A DNA stretch of 8,848 nt. Source: Actinomycetes bacterium (lineage in GTDB: Bacteria > Actinomycetota > Acidimicrobiia > Acidimicrobiales > Palsa-688). Under the pieces are notes generated by a model, which saw only the letters and a program-made list of their open reading frames with translations, was not told the DNA's origin and did not search any database. This document shows, piece by piece, positions 1 to 5,313 of the stretch. Positions within the stretch are counted from its first letter, which is position 1; the number at the start of each line of letters is the position of its first letter. The stretch spans positions 1 to 8,848 of the forward strand of contig JAJZYO010000064.1 of the NCBI GenBank assembly GCA_021798075.1, written 5' to 3'. The translations under genes were made by a program, and so were the position numbers.

Positions 1-8
1 AGACGCTG

Positions 9-185
9 TCAGCGCAACTTGTCCTCTATCGCCTTTACGTGCCTGGCGAGCTGGCCGGGGCCTGCTCCGGGACGGTAGTCGAGCTTGATGAACACGCTCA
101 CCCGTGGGGCAGCTTCGGCGACCTTCAAGGCGGCGGCGCTTCGCCAACTCTCATTTTGCTGTGGCGAAGTTCTCTGTTTCGTCAC
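9..185 (-). CDS. Candidate short ORF, product unknown (58 codons, start uncertain)
   Basis: This minus-strand frame is open from an in-frame TAG near 245 down to a TGA at 9-11. Its last 40 or so codons have G or C at most third positions, like the real genes here, and read as a plausible soluble tail with VFIKLDYRPG in the middle and VKAIEDKLR at the end. The first 15 or so codons lack that bias, so the GTG at 185 is probably not the true start; TTG at 128 and GTG at 101 or 95 are the in-frame alternatives. None has a good Shine-Dalgarno. It lies divergent from the HtrA gene. I do not recognise the family. It may be a small gene, the remnant of a longer one, or chance; the opposite strand is open in frame 3 over the same stretch but looks less protein-like. 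Confidence 0.3.
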   Translation of the reverse strand: MTKQRTSPQQNESWRSAAALKVAEAAPRVSVFIKLDYRPGAGPGQLARHVKAIEDKLR

Positions 186-244
186 AGGCGTTTCTAAGCC
201 AGGCGGGGGACCATTTAACGCAGAGTTCGAGCGAAGGAGTAGCT

Positions 245-1576
245 ATGAGCACAATCTTCGGCAACGGTCCAGCCGGCAACGGTCCAGCCGGCAGCGGTCC
301 AGCCGGCAGTGGCGCCCCCGACGGCGAGCCCTCCGCCGCATGGCCCTCGGGCGCCTGGCCTTTGGGCTCCTGGCCTTTGGAGGGCGCGCACGTCGGGGGC
401 GGTCGCAACTGGGAGCAGCCTCCTCCCCCGCCGCCCGCCGGCCCGCCCACGCCCTCTGGGATGCCAAAGCCCCACCGCCGGCGCCGTGCCGGGGCAGCAG
501 CGGTCCTCGCCGCCGCCGCTCTCGCGGGTGCGGGGATCGCCTGGGTAGCCAGGGGTGGCCCTTCGGCCGGGACAGGCAATACGGCGAGCGAGACCCTCAC
601 CCTCTCCCAGCTCGTAGCCAGGGTCAACCCCGCCGTAGTGGACGTCGCCTCCGTAGTCGACTACGGGACCGCCGAGCAGTTCGGCACCGGGATCGTGCTC
701 ACCTCCTCTGGCGAGGTACTGACCAACAACCACGTCGTCGAGGGTGCCACCAGCATCAAGGTCACCTCAGTCGGTAATGGGCAGACCTACACGGCGACGG
801 TCGTGGGCTACAACGCCACGTCCGATGTCGCCGTGCTGCAGCTGAAGGGCGCTTCCGGGCTCACTGCCGCGACGCTCGGCGACTCGTCCCAGCTCGCCGT
901 CGGCCAGGGCGTCGTCGCCTTCGGCAACGCCGGGGGCAAAGGTGGCGACCCGTCGACGGCGACAGGCACCATCACTGCCCTCAACCAGTCGATCACCGCC
1001 GCCGACCAGGGGACGGGGACCTCCGAGCAGCTCTCGGGGCTGATCCAGACGGATGCGAACATCCAGTCCGGCGATTCGGGAGGGCCTCTCGTTACCACCA
1101 ACGGTTCGGTCATCGGCATGGACACGGCAGCGTCGTCTAACTTCCAGCTCCAGTACGGAGGCAACCAGGTAACGCAGGGCTATGCGATCCCGATCAACCA
1201 GGCGATCTCGATTGCCAAGCAGATCGAAGCTGGGCAGGCGTCTTCCAGCGTCCACATCGGGGCTTCCGCCTTCCTCGGCGTAGAGCTGAGCCCTTCCTAT
1301 GGGAGCTATGGCAACTATGGCAACGGGTTCTCTGGCTTTGCACCCTCGGGGGCCACGATCGCTGGTGTCATATCGGGGTCCCCGGCCGCTGCGTCCGGGC
1401 TCTCTGCTGGTGACACGATCACCTCGGTCGGCGGGCAGACTGTCACCTCGACCTCCGATCTGAGGACCGTAATGGACAAGTTCCACCCAGGCCAGACGGT
1501 GAAGGTCACCTGGGTCGACGCCTACGGCACGTCACAGACGGCAACCGTCACCCTGACGAACGGCCCCGTCGGGTAG
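245..1576 (+). CDS. Membrane-anchored HtrA/DegP-like serine protease with one PDZ domain
   Basis: A 443-residue trypsin-like (S1C) protease that would degrade or process misfolded proteins outside the membrane. The ATG at 245 is chosen because GAAGGAGT lies just upstream; the frame is open back to 104, but that stretch has no coding character. Residues 1-77 are a Gly/Pro/Ala-rich cytoplasmic tail. Four arginines (78-81) precede one membrane helix (about 82-102). The protease domain (about 115-300) shows the full triad: His163 in TNNHVV, Asp194 in TSDVAVL and Ser278 in GDSGGPL. The PDZ domain (about 343-440) carries an unusual Gly/Tyr/Ser loop near 351-364. The plan, N-terminal tail, single helix, protease, one PDZ, matches actinobacterial HtrA/PepD proteins. 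It is transcribed alone and converges on opuCA, with 29 bases between the stop codons. An ECF-type -35 element was not found upstream. The family call is firm; its substrates cannot be told. Confidence 0.95.
   Translation: MSTIFGNGPAGNGPAGSGPAGSGAPDGEPSAAWPSGAWPLGSWPLEGAHVGGGRNWEQPPPPPPAGPPTPSGMPKPHRRRRAGAAAVLAAAALAGAGIAWVARGGPSAGTGNTASETLTLSQLVARVNPAVVDVASVVDYGTAEQFGTGIVLTSSGEVLTNNHVVEGATSIKVTSVGNGQTYTATVVGYNATSDVAVLQLKGASGLTAATLGDSSQLAVGQGVVAFGNAGGKGGDPSTATGTITALNQSITAADQGTGTSEQLSGLIQTDANIQSGDSGGPLVTTNGSVIGMDTAASSNFQLQYGGNQVTQGYAIPINQAISIAKQIEAGQASSSVHIGASAFLGVELSPSYGSYGNYGNGFSGFAPSGATIAGVISGSPAAASGLSAGDTITSVGGQTVTSTSDLRTVMDKFHPGQTVKVTWVDAYGTSQTATVTLTNGPVG
260..313 (+). repeat. 15-bp tandem repeat coding Gly-x-Gly-Pro-Ala, 3.6 copies
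   Basis: Units begin at 260, 275, 290 and 305 (last one partial), with the consensus GGCARCGGTCCAGCC. The first two are identical. They encode G-N/S-G-P-A pentapeptides in the cytoplasmic tail of the HtrA-like protease. Because the unit is a multiple of three, copy-number change by slippage would keep the frame and vary only tail length. Confidence 0.85.
1297..1323 (+). repeat. 9-bp tandem repeat in the PDZ domain (three copies)
   Basis: Three units, CTATGGGAG, CTATGGCAA and CTATGGCAA, encode a Tyr-Gly-Ser/Asn pattern near the first strand/loop of the PDZ domain, close to the carboxylate-binding loop. The array looks like a slippage-born loop insertion. Its effect on peptide binding is unknown. 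Confidence 0.7.
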
Positions 1577-1583
1577 CAGCCGA

Positions 1584-1597
1584 GGCCCCGTCGGGCC
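1584..1597. terminator. GC-rich hairpin between convergent htrA-like and opuCA genes
   Basis: GGCCC-CGTC-GGGCC can form a 5-bp stem with a 4-base loop and sits between the two convergent stop codons, where a bidirectional terminator would be expected. No T-run follows on either strand, so intrinsic termination is unproven. A 10-bp palindrome, GGCCCGGGCC, overlaps it at 1594-1603. Confidence 0.25.
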
Positions 1598-1605
1598 CGG
1601 GCCGG

Positions 1606-2769
1606 CTACATGCCGCTCTGAGCAAGGCCGGCCGGCTCGACCGGCTGGCCACCGACCGAGCGCCGCAGGGCGGCGTGAAGGCCGTCGGGCGTGAGCACTC
1701 CGAGGTAGCGGCCCTTGTCGAGGACCGCTACCCAACCGGCGTCGTGCTGGAGCATTTCCGCGAAAGCGACCTTCAGGGAAGAACCGAGGGACACGACGGC
1801 TTCGAGTGGGCGGACAAGCGGGGCGACGGCGCCACTCGCACCCACTCCTGAAACGCCGTCATCCGCTCGACCAGGCTCGACCCATCCGAGCAGCTCGCCG
1901 CCGGCACCCACGACCACCGCCCAGTCGATCCCCTCCGCCTCCACCGCGGCCCGGGCCGCGGCGAGGGTCGTCGAGGGCGAGACGACCGGAGGCATGTACA
2001 GGTCCCCCTCGTCGATCGGCGTCACTGCGAGCCTGCGCAGCCCTCTGTCGGCCCCGACGAAACCGGCTACAAACGCTGTAGCCGGGTGCGCCAACACCTC
2101 CGCCGGAGTGGCGTATTGCTGGAGCAGGCCTCCCTGGGCGAGCACCGCGATCCGGTCGCCCATGGTCACCGCCTCGTCAATGTCGTGGGTGACCATGATC
2201 ACAGTCTTGTGCAGCTGTCCCTGGAGGCGGAGGAACTCCTGCTGGAGCCGCTCGCGGCCGAGAGGGTCCACCGCCCCGAAAGGCTCGTCCATCAGCAGCA
2301 CAGGGGGGTCGCCGGCGAGCGCCCGTGCCACACCCACGCGCTGGGCCTGCCCGCCAGACAGCTCATGAGGGTACCGGGGCGCGTAGACGGAGGGTTCCAA
2401 GCCCACAAGGGCCAGCATGTCGTCGACCCGCCGGCGCACCCTGGCTCGGTCCCAACCGAGGAGGCGTGGGACAGAGGCGACGTTGTCTGCCACCCGGAGG
2501 TGCGGGAAGAGGCCGGCCTGCTGGATGACGTAGCCCGTCCGCCGGCGCAGTTCGACCCGGTCGACCAGGGAGACGTCCTGCCCGCCCACGAGGACCCTCC
2601 CGCTTGAGGGCTCTACTAGCCGGTTGACCATCTTGAGCACGGTCGTCTTGCCGGCCCCCGACGGCCCGACCAGCACGCAGAGCTCACCACGGGCCACCTC
2701 CAAGTCGAGCTCCTCCACTGCATAGGTGCCCCTGCCATAGCGTTTGGACACTGCCTCGAAGCGGATCAA
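1606..2769 (-). CDS. opuCA: Glycine betaine/carnitine/choline ABC transporter ATP-binding protein (OpuCA/ProV type) with CBS domains
   Basis: A 387-residue ATPase that powers compatible-solute uptake, partner of the two adjacent permeases. The motifs are all intact: Walker A GPSGAGKTT (35-43), Q-loop near 83-84, signature LSGGQ (137-141), Walker B VLLMDEP (157-163) and the switch histidine in MVTHD (195). The C-terminal third (about 260-367) reads as a tandem CBS pair; in OpuA-type importers this module senses ionic strength or cyclic-di-AMP, but which ligand applies here is not visible. I choose TTG at 2769 because AGGAGGGCCGA directly precedes it, the same 11 bases that precede opuCC, and because the protein then starts MIRFEAVSKRYG, as family members usually do. 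GTG at 2790, seven codons upstream, is the alternative and has only a weak ribosome site. It is divergent from the permeases. Substrate within the betaine/choline/carnitine group is not determined. Confidence 0.93.
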   Translation of the reverse strand: MIRFEAVSKRYGRGTYAVEELDLEVARGELCVLVGPSGAGKTTVLKMVNRLVEPSSGRVLVGGQDVSLVDRVELRRRTGYVIQQAGLFPHLRVADNVASVPRLLGWDRARVRRRVDDMLALVGLEPSVYAPRYPHELSGGQAQRVGVARALAGDPPVLLMDEPFGAVDPLGRERLQQEFLRLQGQLHKTVIMVTHDIDEAVTMGDRIAVLAQGGLLQQYATPAEVLAHPATAFVAGFVGADRGLRRLAVTPIDEGDLYMPPVVSPSTTLAAARAAVEAEGIDWAVVVGAGGELLGWVEPGRADDGVSGVGASGAVAPLVRPLEAVVSLGSSLKVAFAEMLQHDAGWVAVLDKGRYLGVLTPDGLHAALRRSVGGQPVEPAGLAQSGM

Positions 2770-2780
2770 TCGGCCCTCCT
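2770..2780 (-). promoter_or_regulatory. Ribosome binding site deciding the opuCA start
   Basis: On the minus strand AGGAGGGCCGA abuts the TTG at 2769, giving ideal spacing. The identical 11 bases precede the ATG of opuCC (5246-5256). If translation began at the GTG at 2790, this sequence would lie inside the coding region and serve no purpose. Confidence 0.65.
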
Positions 2781-2823
2781 CCGCCGCCACGCTACTGACC
2801 CTTGAGAAAAACCTGCTCAGACA

Positions 2824-2842
2824 GGAGCGCTAAGCGCGCTCC
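2824..2842. promoter_or_regulatory. 7-bp inverted repeat in the divergent opuCA/opuCB region, possible operator
   Basis: GGAGCGC (2824-2830) and GCGCTCC (2836-2842) are perfect inverted repeats separated by five bases. The 19-bp site lies between the ATPase and permease starts, where one regulator dimer could act on both promoters. AGCGC also recurs at 2833 and 2850. No regulator gene is in the window. In such GC-rich DNA a 7-bp palindrome can occur by chance. Confidence 0.35.
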
Positions 2843-2853
2843 CCAGCCAGCGC

Positions 2854-2859
2854 TAGCCT
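2854..2859 (+). promoter_or_regulatory. Candidate -10 element for leaderless opuCB transcript
   Basis: TAGCCT fits the TANNNT consensus and ends seven bases before the ATG at 2867, so transcription would begin at or next to the start codon. The gene has no Shine-Dalgarno upstream of this ATG, which is what a leaderless message would look like. No convincing -35 element is seen. Confidence 0.35.
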
Positions 2860-2866
2860 CCTTCGC

Positions 2867-3547
2867 ATGGAGCTGGCCGTGTCGGCGGGGCCTTTGGTCC
2901 AGTGGAGCTGGATCTCCTCCGAAAAAGGCACGATCCTTTCTCTCCTCGTCCAGCACGTGGAGCTCACGGCCATAGCGATCGCCATTGGGCTCGCGATCTC
3001 GCTGCCCCTCGGCATACTGGCTTGGCGGGCCCGGCCCGTGCGAGCCCCGCTCATCGGCTTCGCGGGTGTCTTGTACGTCATCCCCTCGATCGCCCTGCTC
3101 TCGCTCGTAGCCCCCCTCACCGGGTTTTTTTCGATCACGACCGCCGAAGTCGCCCTGGTCAGCTACACGCTGCTCATCCTGGTCCGAAATACGGTGGCAG
3201 GGCTTGACTCGGTGCCCGAGGAAGTAGAGGAGGCCGCTCGGGCGATGGGGTACTCCTCCCCACAGGTCCTGTTCAAGGTGCAGCTCCCGCTCGCTTTGCC
3301 TTCGATACTGGCAGGTACCCGTGTGGCGACCGTGACCGTGATCGGGCTCGTAAATGTGACGGCGCTGCTCGGCCAGGGCGGGCTCGGCCAGCTAATAATC
3401 CAAGGTTTTACCGAGGATTTCAATACGCCAGTCGTCGTCGGGTTGGTGCTTTCGGTATTGCTGGCGGGCGTCGCAGACGCCCTCCTCGTACTGGCCGAGC
3501 GCGCGGGCATCCCGTGGCTGCGCAGGGCGAGCGCTACAGCCCGATGA
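2867..3547 (+). CDS. opuCB: Compatible-solute ABC transporter permease (OpuCB/ProW type), first copy
   Basis: A 226-residue integral membrane subunit of the betaine/carnitine/choline importer. Hydrophobic segments lie near 23-52, 60-85, 92-110, 142-165 and 187-212, the usual five- to six-helix plan of this family. The permease-to-ATPase coupling loop is clear at 121-145: EEAARAMGYS followed by LPLALP, the EAA motif. Size fits OpuCB-type permeases, which lack the long N-terminal extension of enteric ProW. The ATG at 2867 has no ribosome site and may be leaderless. GTG at 2879, preceded by GGAG six bases away, is a possible alternative four codons in. The stop overlaps the next permease's start in ATGA, so the two should be translated together and form the membrane heterodimer. 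Family assignment is firm. Confidence 0.93.
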   Translation: MELAVSAGPLVQWSWISSEKGTILSLLVQHVELTAIAIAIGLAISLPLGILAWRARPVRAPLIGFAGVLYVIPSIALLSLVAPLTGFFSITTAEVALVSYTLLILVRNTVAGLDSVPEEVEEAARAMGYSSPQVLFKVQLPLALPSILAGTRVATVTVIGLVNVTALLGQGGLGQLIIQGFTEDFNTPVVVGLVLSVLLAGVADALLVLAERAGIPWLRRASATAR

Positions 3548-4287
3548 ACTTCCTATCAGAGGTCGCCAAGTACCTGACCAGCCGTTCCCAGTGGTCGGGG
3601 TTGGACGGGATCCCCAACCTCCTCACCAACCAGGTCGAAATCTCTGCCCTGGCGGTGGCAGCTGCCCTCATTACCGGTGTCGGGGCTGGCGTCCTCCTCG
3701 GCCACTCACGACGGGGCGGGTTCGCCGTGCTCAATGCCGCAAACGCGGCCCGTGCGATCCCGTCTTTCGCCCTCATAACGCTGCTCGGGATCCAGCCCGC
3801 CATCGTCAGGCTCCCCGAGGGCGGGCTCGTCGCCACCGGGATCGCCATGTGGGCTTTGGCAGTCCCACCCGTCCTCACCAATGCCTACGTTGGCACGCGC
3901 GACGTAGACGCAGACGTCCGTTCTGCCGCTATCTCGATCGGTATGACGTCCGCGCAGCGCTTTTGGAAAGTCGAGCTCCCGCTAGCGATGCCGCTCATAA
4001 TGGCAGGAGCGCGCACCGCGGCTGTCGAAGTCGTAGCCACCGCGACCTTAGGCGCTTACGTCGGCTTCAACGACCTCGGCAGCATCATTTTCAGCGGCCT
4101 CGCGCTCCACGACAACGTCGAGACCTTCAGCGGGGCTTTCACCGTGGCGCTCCTCGCGCTGGCCGTCGACGGCCTCATGCTTCTTGCCTCTCGCACCCTG
4201 ACACCAACTGGGATACGTGCCAGCACCCGCCGGCGGCGCCGGCGAAGCCTGCTCGCCCGCCGGCACGCGCCAGGCCTGCCCGGCTAG
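3544..4287 (+). CDS. opuCD: Compatible-solute ABC transporter permease (OpuCD/ProW type), second copy
   Basis: A 247-residue membrane subunit, the partner of the preceding permease. The start is the ATG inside the ATGA overlap with the upstream stop; a GTG at 3514 is in frame but would force a longer overlap. Hydrophobic segments lie near 31-53, 67-87, 94-113, 146-170 and 196-217. The EAA-type coupling loop is at 125-150, with RSAAISIGM and then VELPLAMP. After the last helix comes a strongly basic tail (about 225-240, nine or more Arg), likely cytoplasmic and perhaps lipid- or ATPase-contacting; this tail is longer and more basic than I expect for the family. The start probably depends on translational coupling, since upstream ribosome-site complementarity is weak. 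It converges on opuCC with 19 bases between stop codons. Confidence 0.93.
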   Translation: MNFLSEVAKYLTSRSQWSGLDGIPNLLTNQVEISALAVAAALITGVGAGVLLGHSRRGGFAVLNAANAARAIPSFALITLLGIQPAIVRLPEGGLVATGIAMWALAVPPVLTNAYVGTRDVDADVRSAAISIGMTSAQRFWKVELPLAMPLIMAGARTAAVEVVATATLGAYVGFNDLGSIIFSGLALHDNVETFSGAFTVALLALAVDGLMLLASRTLTPTGIRASTRRRRRRSLLARRHAPGLPG

Positions 4288-4306
4288 GCGGCCAGCTAAG
4301 AAAGCC

Positions 4307-5245
4307 TCAGGTCAAGCCGACCTTTTTCAACCACTGAGCGGCGGCCCCCGCGGGGTTGTGGGTGTTGGTCGCCTCTTTGTCGAGATCGGCAAGTGCCGGC
4401 GTCGTCAGCTTGGCTGAAAGGGCGTTTAGCGCCTTGGCAACTCCGGGGACGTCAGAGGACTTGCGGATCACCGGGATTATATGGTCGGCAGGCTCCAAGT
4501 GCTTGTTGTCTTCGAGCTGCACGAAACCGCCTCCGAGGATGGAGGTGTCTGTCGAGAAGAACTCCGCTACCTGCGCCTTGCCGTTTTCGAGGTCGGCCAG
4601 CGTTATCGGGCCAGACTCGTCTGCTGACAGGAAACCCTTGAAGTGCAAGTGGTAAAGGCTCTTCAAGCCCTTCAAACAGTACGCGTACTGGGGGCACTCC
4701 GGCGGGCCGGCAAAGACCATCTGGGAAGCCACAGGTTGGAGCTGAGAGACCGTCTTCAGGTGGTACTTCTTTGCGGTCGCCGCTGTGACGACAAAAACGT
4801 TGGTGTCTATGGCCGCAGCCGGGTTGAGAGCGGTCGCCCCCTGCGCTGCCAAGGCTTTGCGCAAGGCCGGGAGGTCCGTCTTTAGCTGCGTGGCGAGCGA
4901 CGTCTCCTTCGGCTTCAAGTAAGCGAGCAGGCTGCCCGCGTAATCGGGGAACAAGTCGATGGCCTTGTGCGCCATCGCCTCGTCCACATAGGCGCGCGTC
5001 CCGAGGTCGGAACGGAGCTTGGTCTTGAAGCCGGCGTGCTGCAGCACATCGTTATAGAGGTTGCCGAGGACCAGCTCTTCAGTGAAGTTCTCGGAGCCTA
5101 TGACGATTGGCGAGGTCGAGGCGTCCTTGGCCTCTCCCCTCGGTTGCGCAGCGGCTGCGCCCGGAACGGGCAACGCGAGCGAAAAGGCGGTCGCGCCCAG
5201 CACTGAAAGGGCTGTCACAGCCAGACGGGTGCGAGAAAGGGGCAT
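4307..5245 (-). CDS. opuCC: Glycine betaine/choline/carnitine-type substrate-binding protein (OpuCC/OsmX type)
   Basis: A 312-residue exported solute receptor of the OpuAC family, delivering substrate to the two permeases. The ATG at 5245 is set by AGGAGGGCCGA directly upstream; the frame is open to 5614, but that part is the shadow of the malic enzyme. Residues 1-33 form a Sec-type signal: basic start, hydrophobic core about 8-28, and a likely cut after the alanine run before Gln34. There is no lipobox cysteine, so it would be released or held in a periplasm rather than lipid-anchored. The mature part begins with IVIGSENFTEE (47-57), the hallmark of this group, followed by DLFPDYAGSLL (97-107) and FFSTDTSILG (229-238). 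Cys184 and Cys190 could form a disulfide. It lies on the strand opposite the permeases and 68 bases downstream of malic enzyme. Confidence 0.93.
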   Translation of the reverse strand: MPLSRTRLAVTALSVLGATAFSLALPVPGAAAAQPRGEAKDASTSPIVIGSENFTEELVLGNLYNDVLQHAGFKTKLRSDLGTRAYVDEAMAHKAIDLFPDYAGSLLAYLKPKETSLATQLKTDLPALRKALAAQGATALNPAAAIDTNVFVVTAATAKKYHLKTVSQLQPVASQMVFAGPPECPQYAYCLKGLKSLYHLHFKGFLSADESGPITLADLENGKAQVAEFFSTDTSILGGGFVQLEDNKHLEPADHIIPVIRKSSDVPGVAKALNALSAKLTTPALADLDKEATNTHNPAGAAAQWLKKVGLT

Positions 5246-5256
5246 TCGGCCCTCCT
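5246..5256 (-). promoter_or_regulatory. Strong ribosome binding site of opuCC
   Basis: AGGAGGGCCGA immediately precedes the ATG at 5245 on the minus strand and fixes that start. The same 11 bases precede the TTG of opuCA, so the ATPase and receptor, though separate units, share a translation signal. Confidence 0.75.
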
Positions 5257-5277
5257 GGTTGGTCGGCGGAAGCCCGC

Positions 5278-5291
5278 AGCCTACCCGGTAG
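5278..5291 (-). promoter_or_regulatory. Possible opuCC promoter -10 overlapping a small palindrome
   Basis: In the 68-base gap between malic enzyme and opuCC, the minus strand carries TAGGCT (5283-5278), a TANNNT -10 candidate about 33 bases before the start. The palindrome CTACC-C-GGTAG (5281-5291) overlaps it, a layout that would suit a repressor. No -35 is apparent, and the palindrome is short. Read-through from malic enzyme is the alternative source of transcript. Confidence 0.25.
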
Positions 5292-5313
5292 GTGCCCCTA
5301 ACGGCCAGCAGAT

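Noticed and set aside
104..244. Upstream extension of the HtrA-like protease frame to ATG 104
   Set aside because: There is no ribosome site at 104 and no coding-like third-position bias, while GAAGGAGT precedes the ATG at 245.
767..1486. 239-codon minus-strand frame in the protease gene
   Set aside because: It is Arg/Gly/Asp-rich shadow of a gene with an intact catalytic triad on the other strand.
1715..2368. 217-codon plus-strand frame in opuCA
   Set aside because: It is Ser/Thr/Pro-rich shadow; the ATPase motifs on the minus strand are complete.
2770..2866. Possible osmotic or cyclic-di-AMP riboswitch in the divergent gap
   Set aside because: The gap is under 100 bases with two divergent starts, and I see no conserved riboswitch core. 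CBS domains, not RNA, are the visible sensor.
4288..4306. Intrinsic terminator between the second permease and opuCC
   Set aside because: Only 19 bases lie between the stop codons. No stem with a T-run is present, and the nearby TTTTT belongs to opuCC codons.
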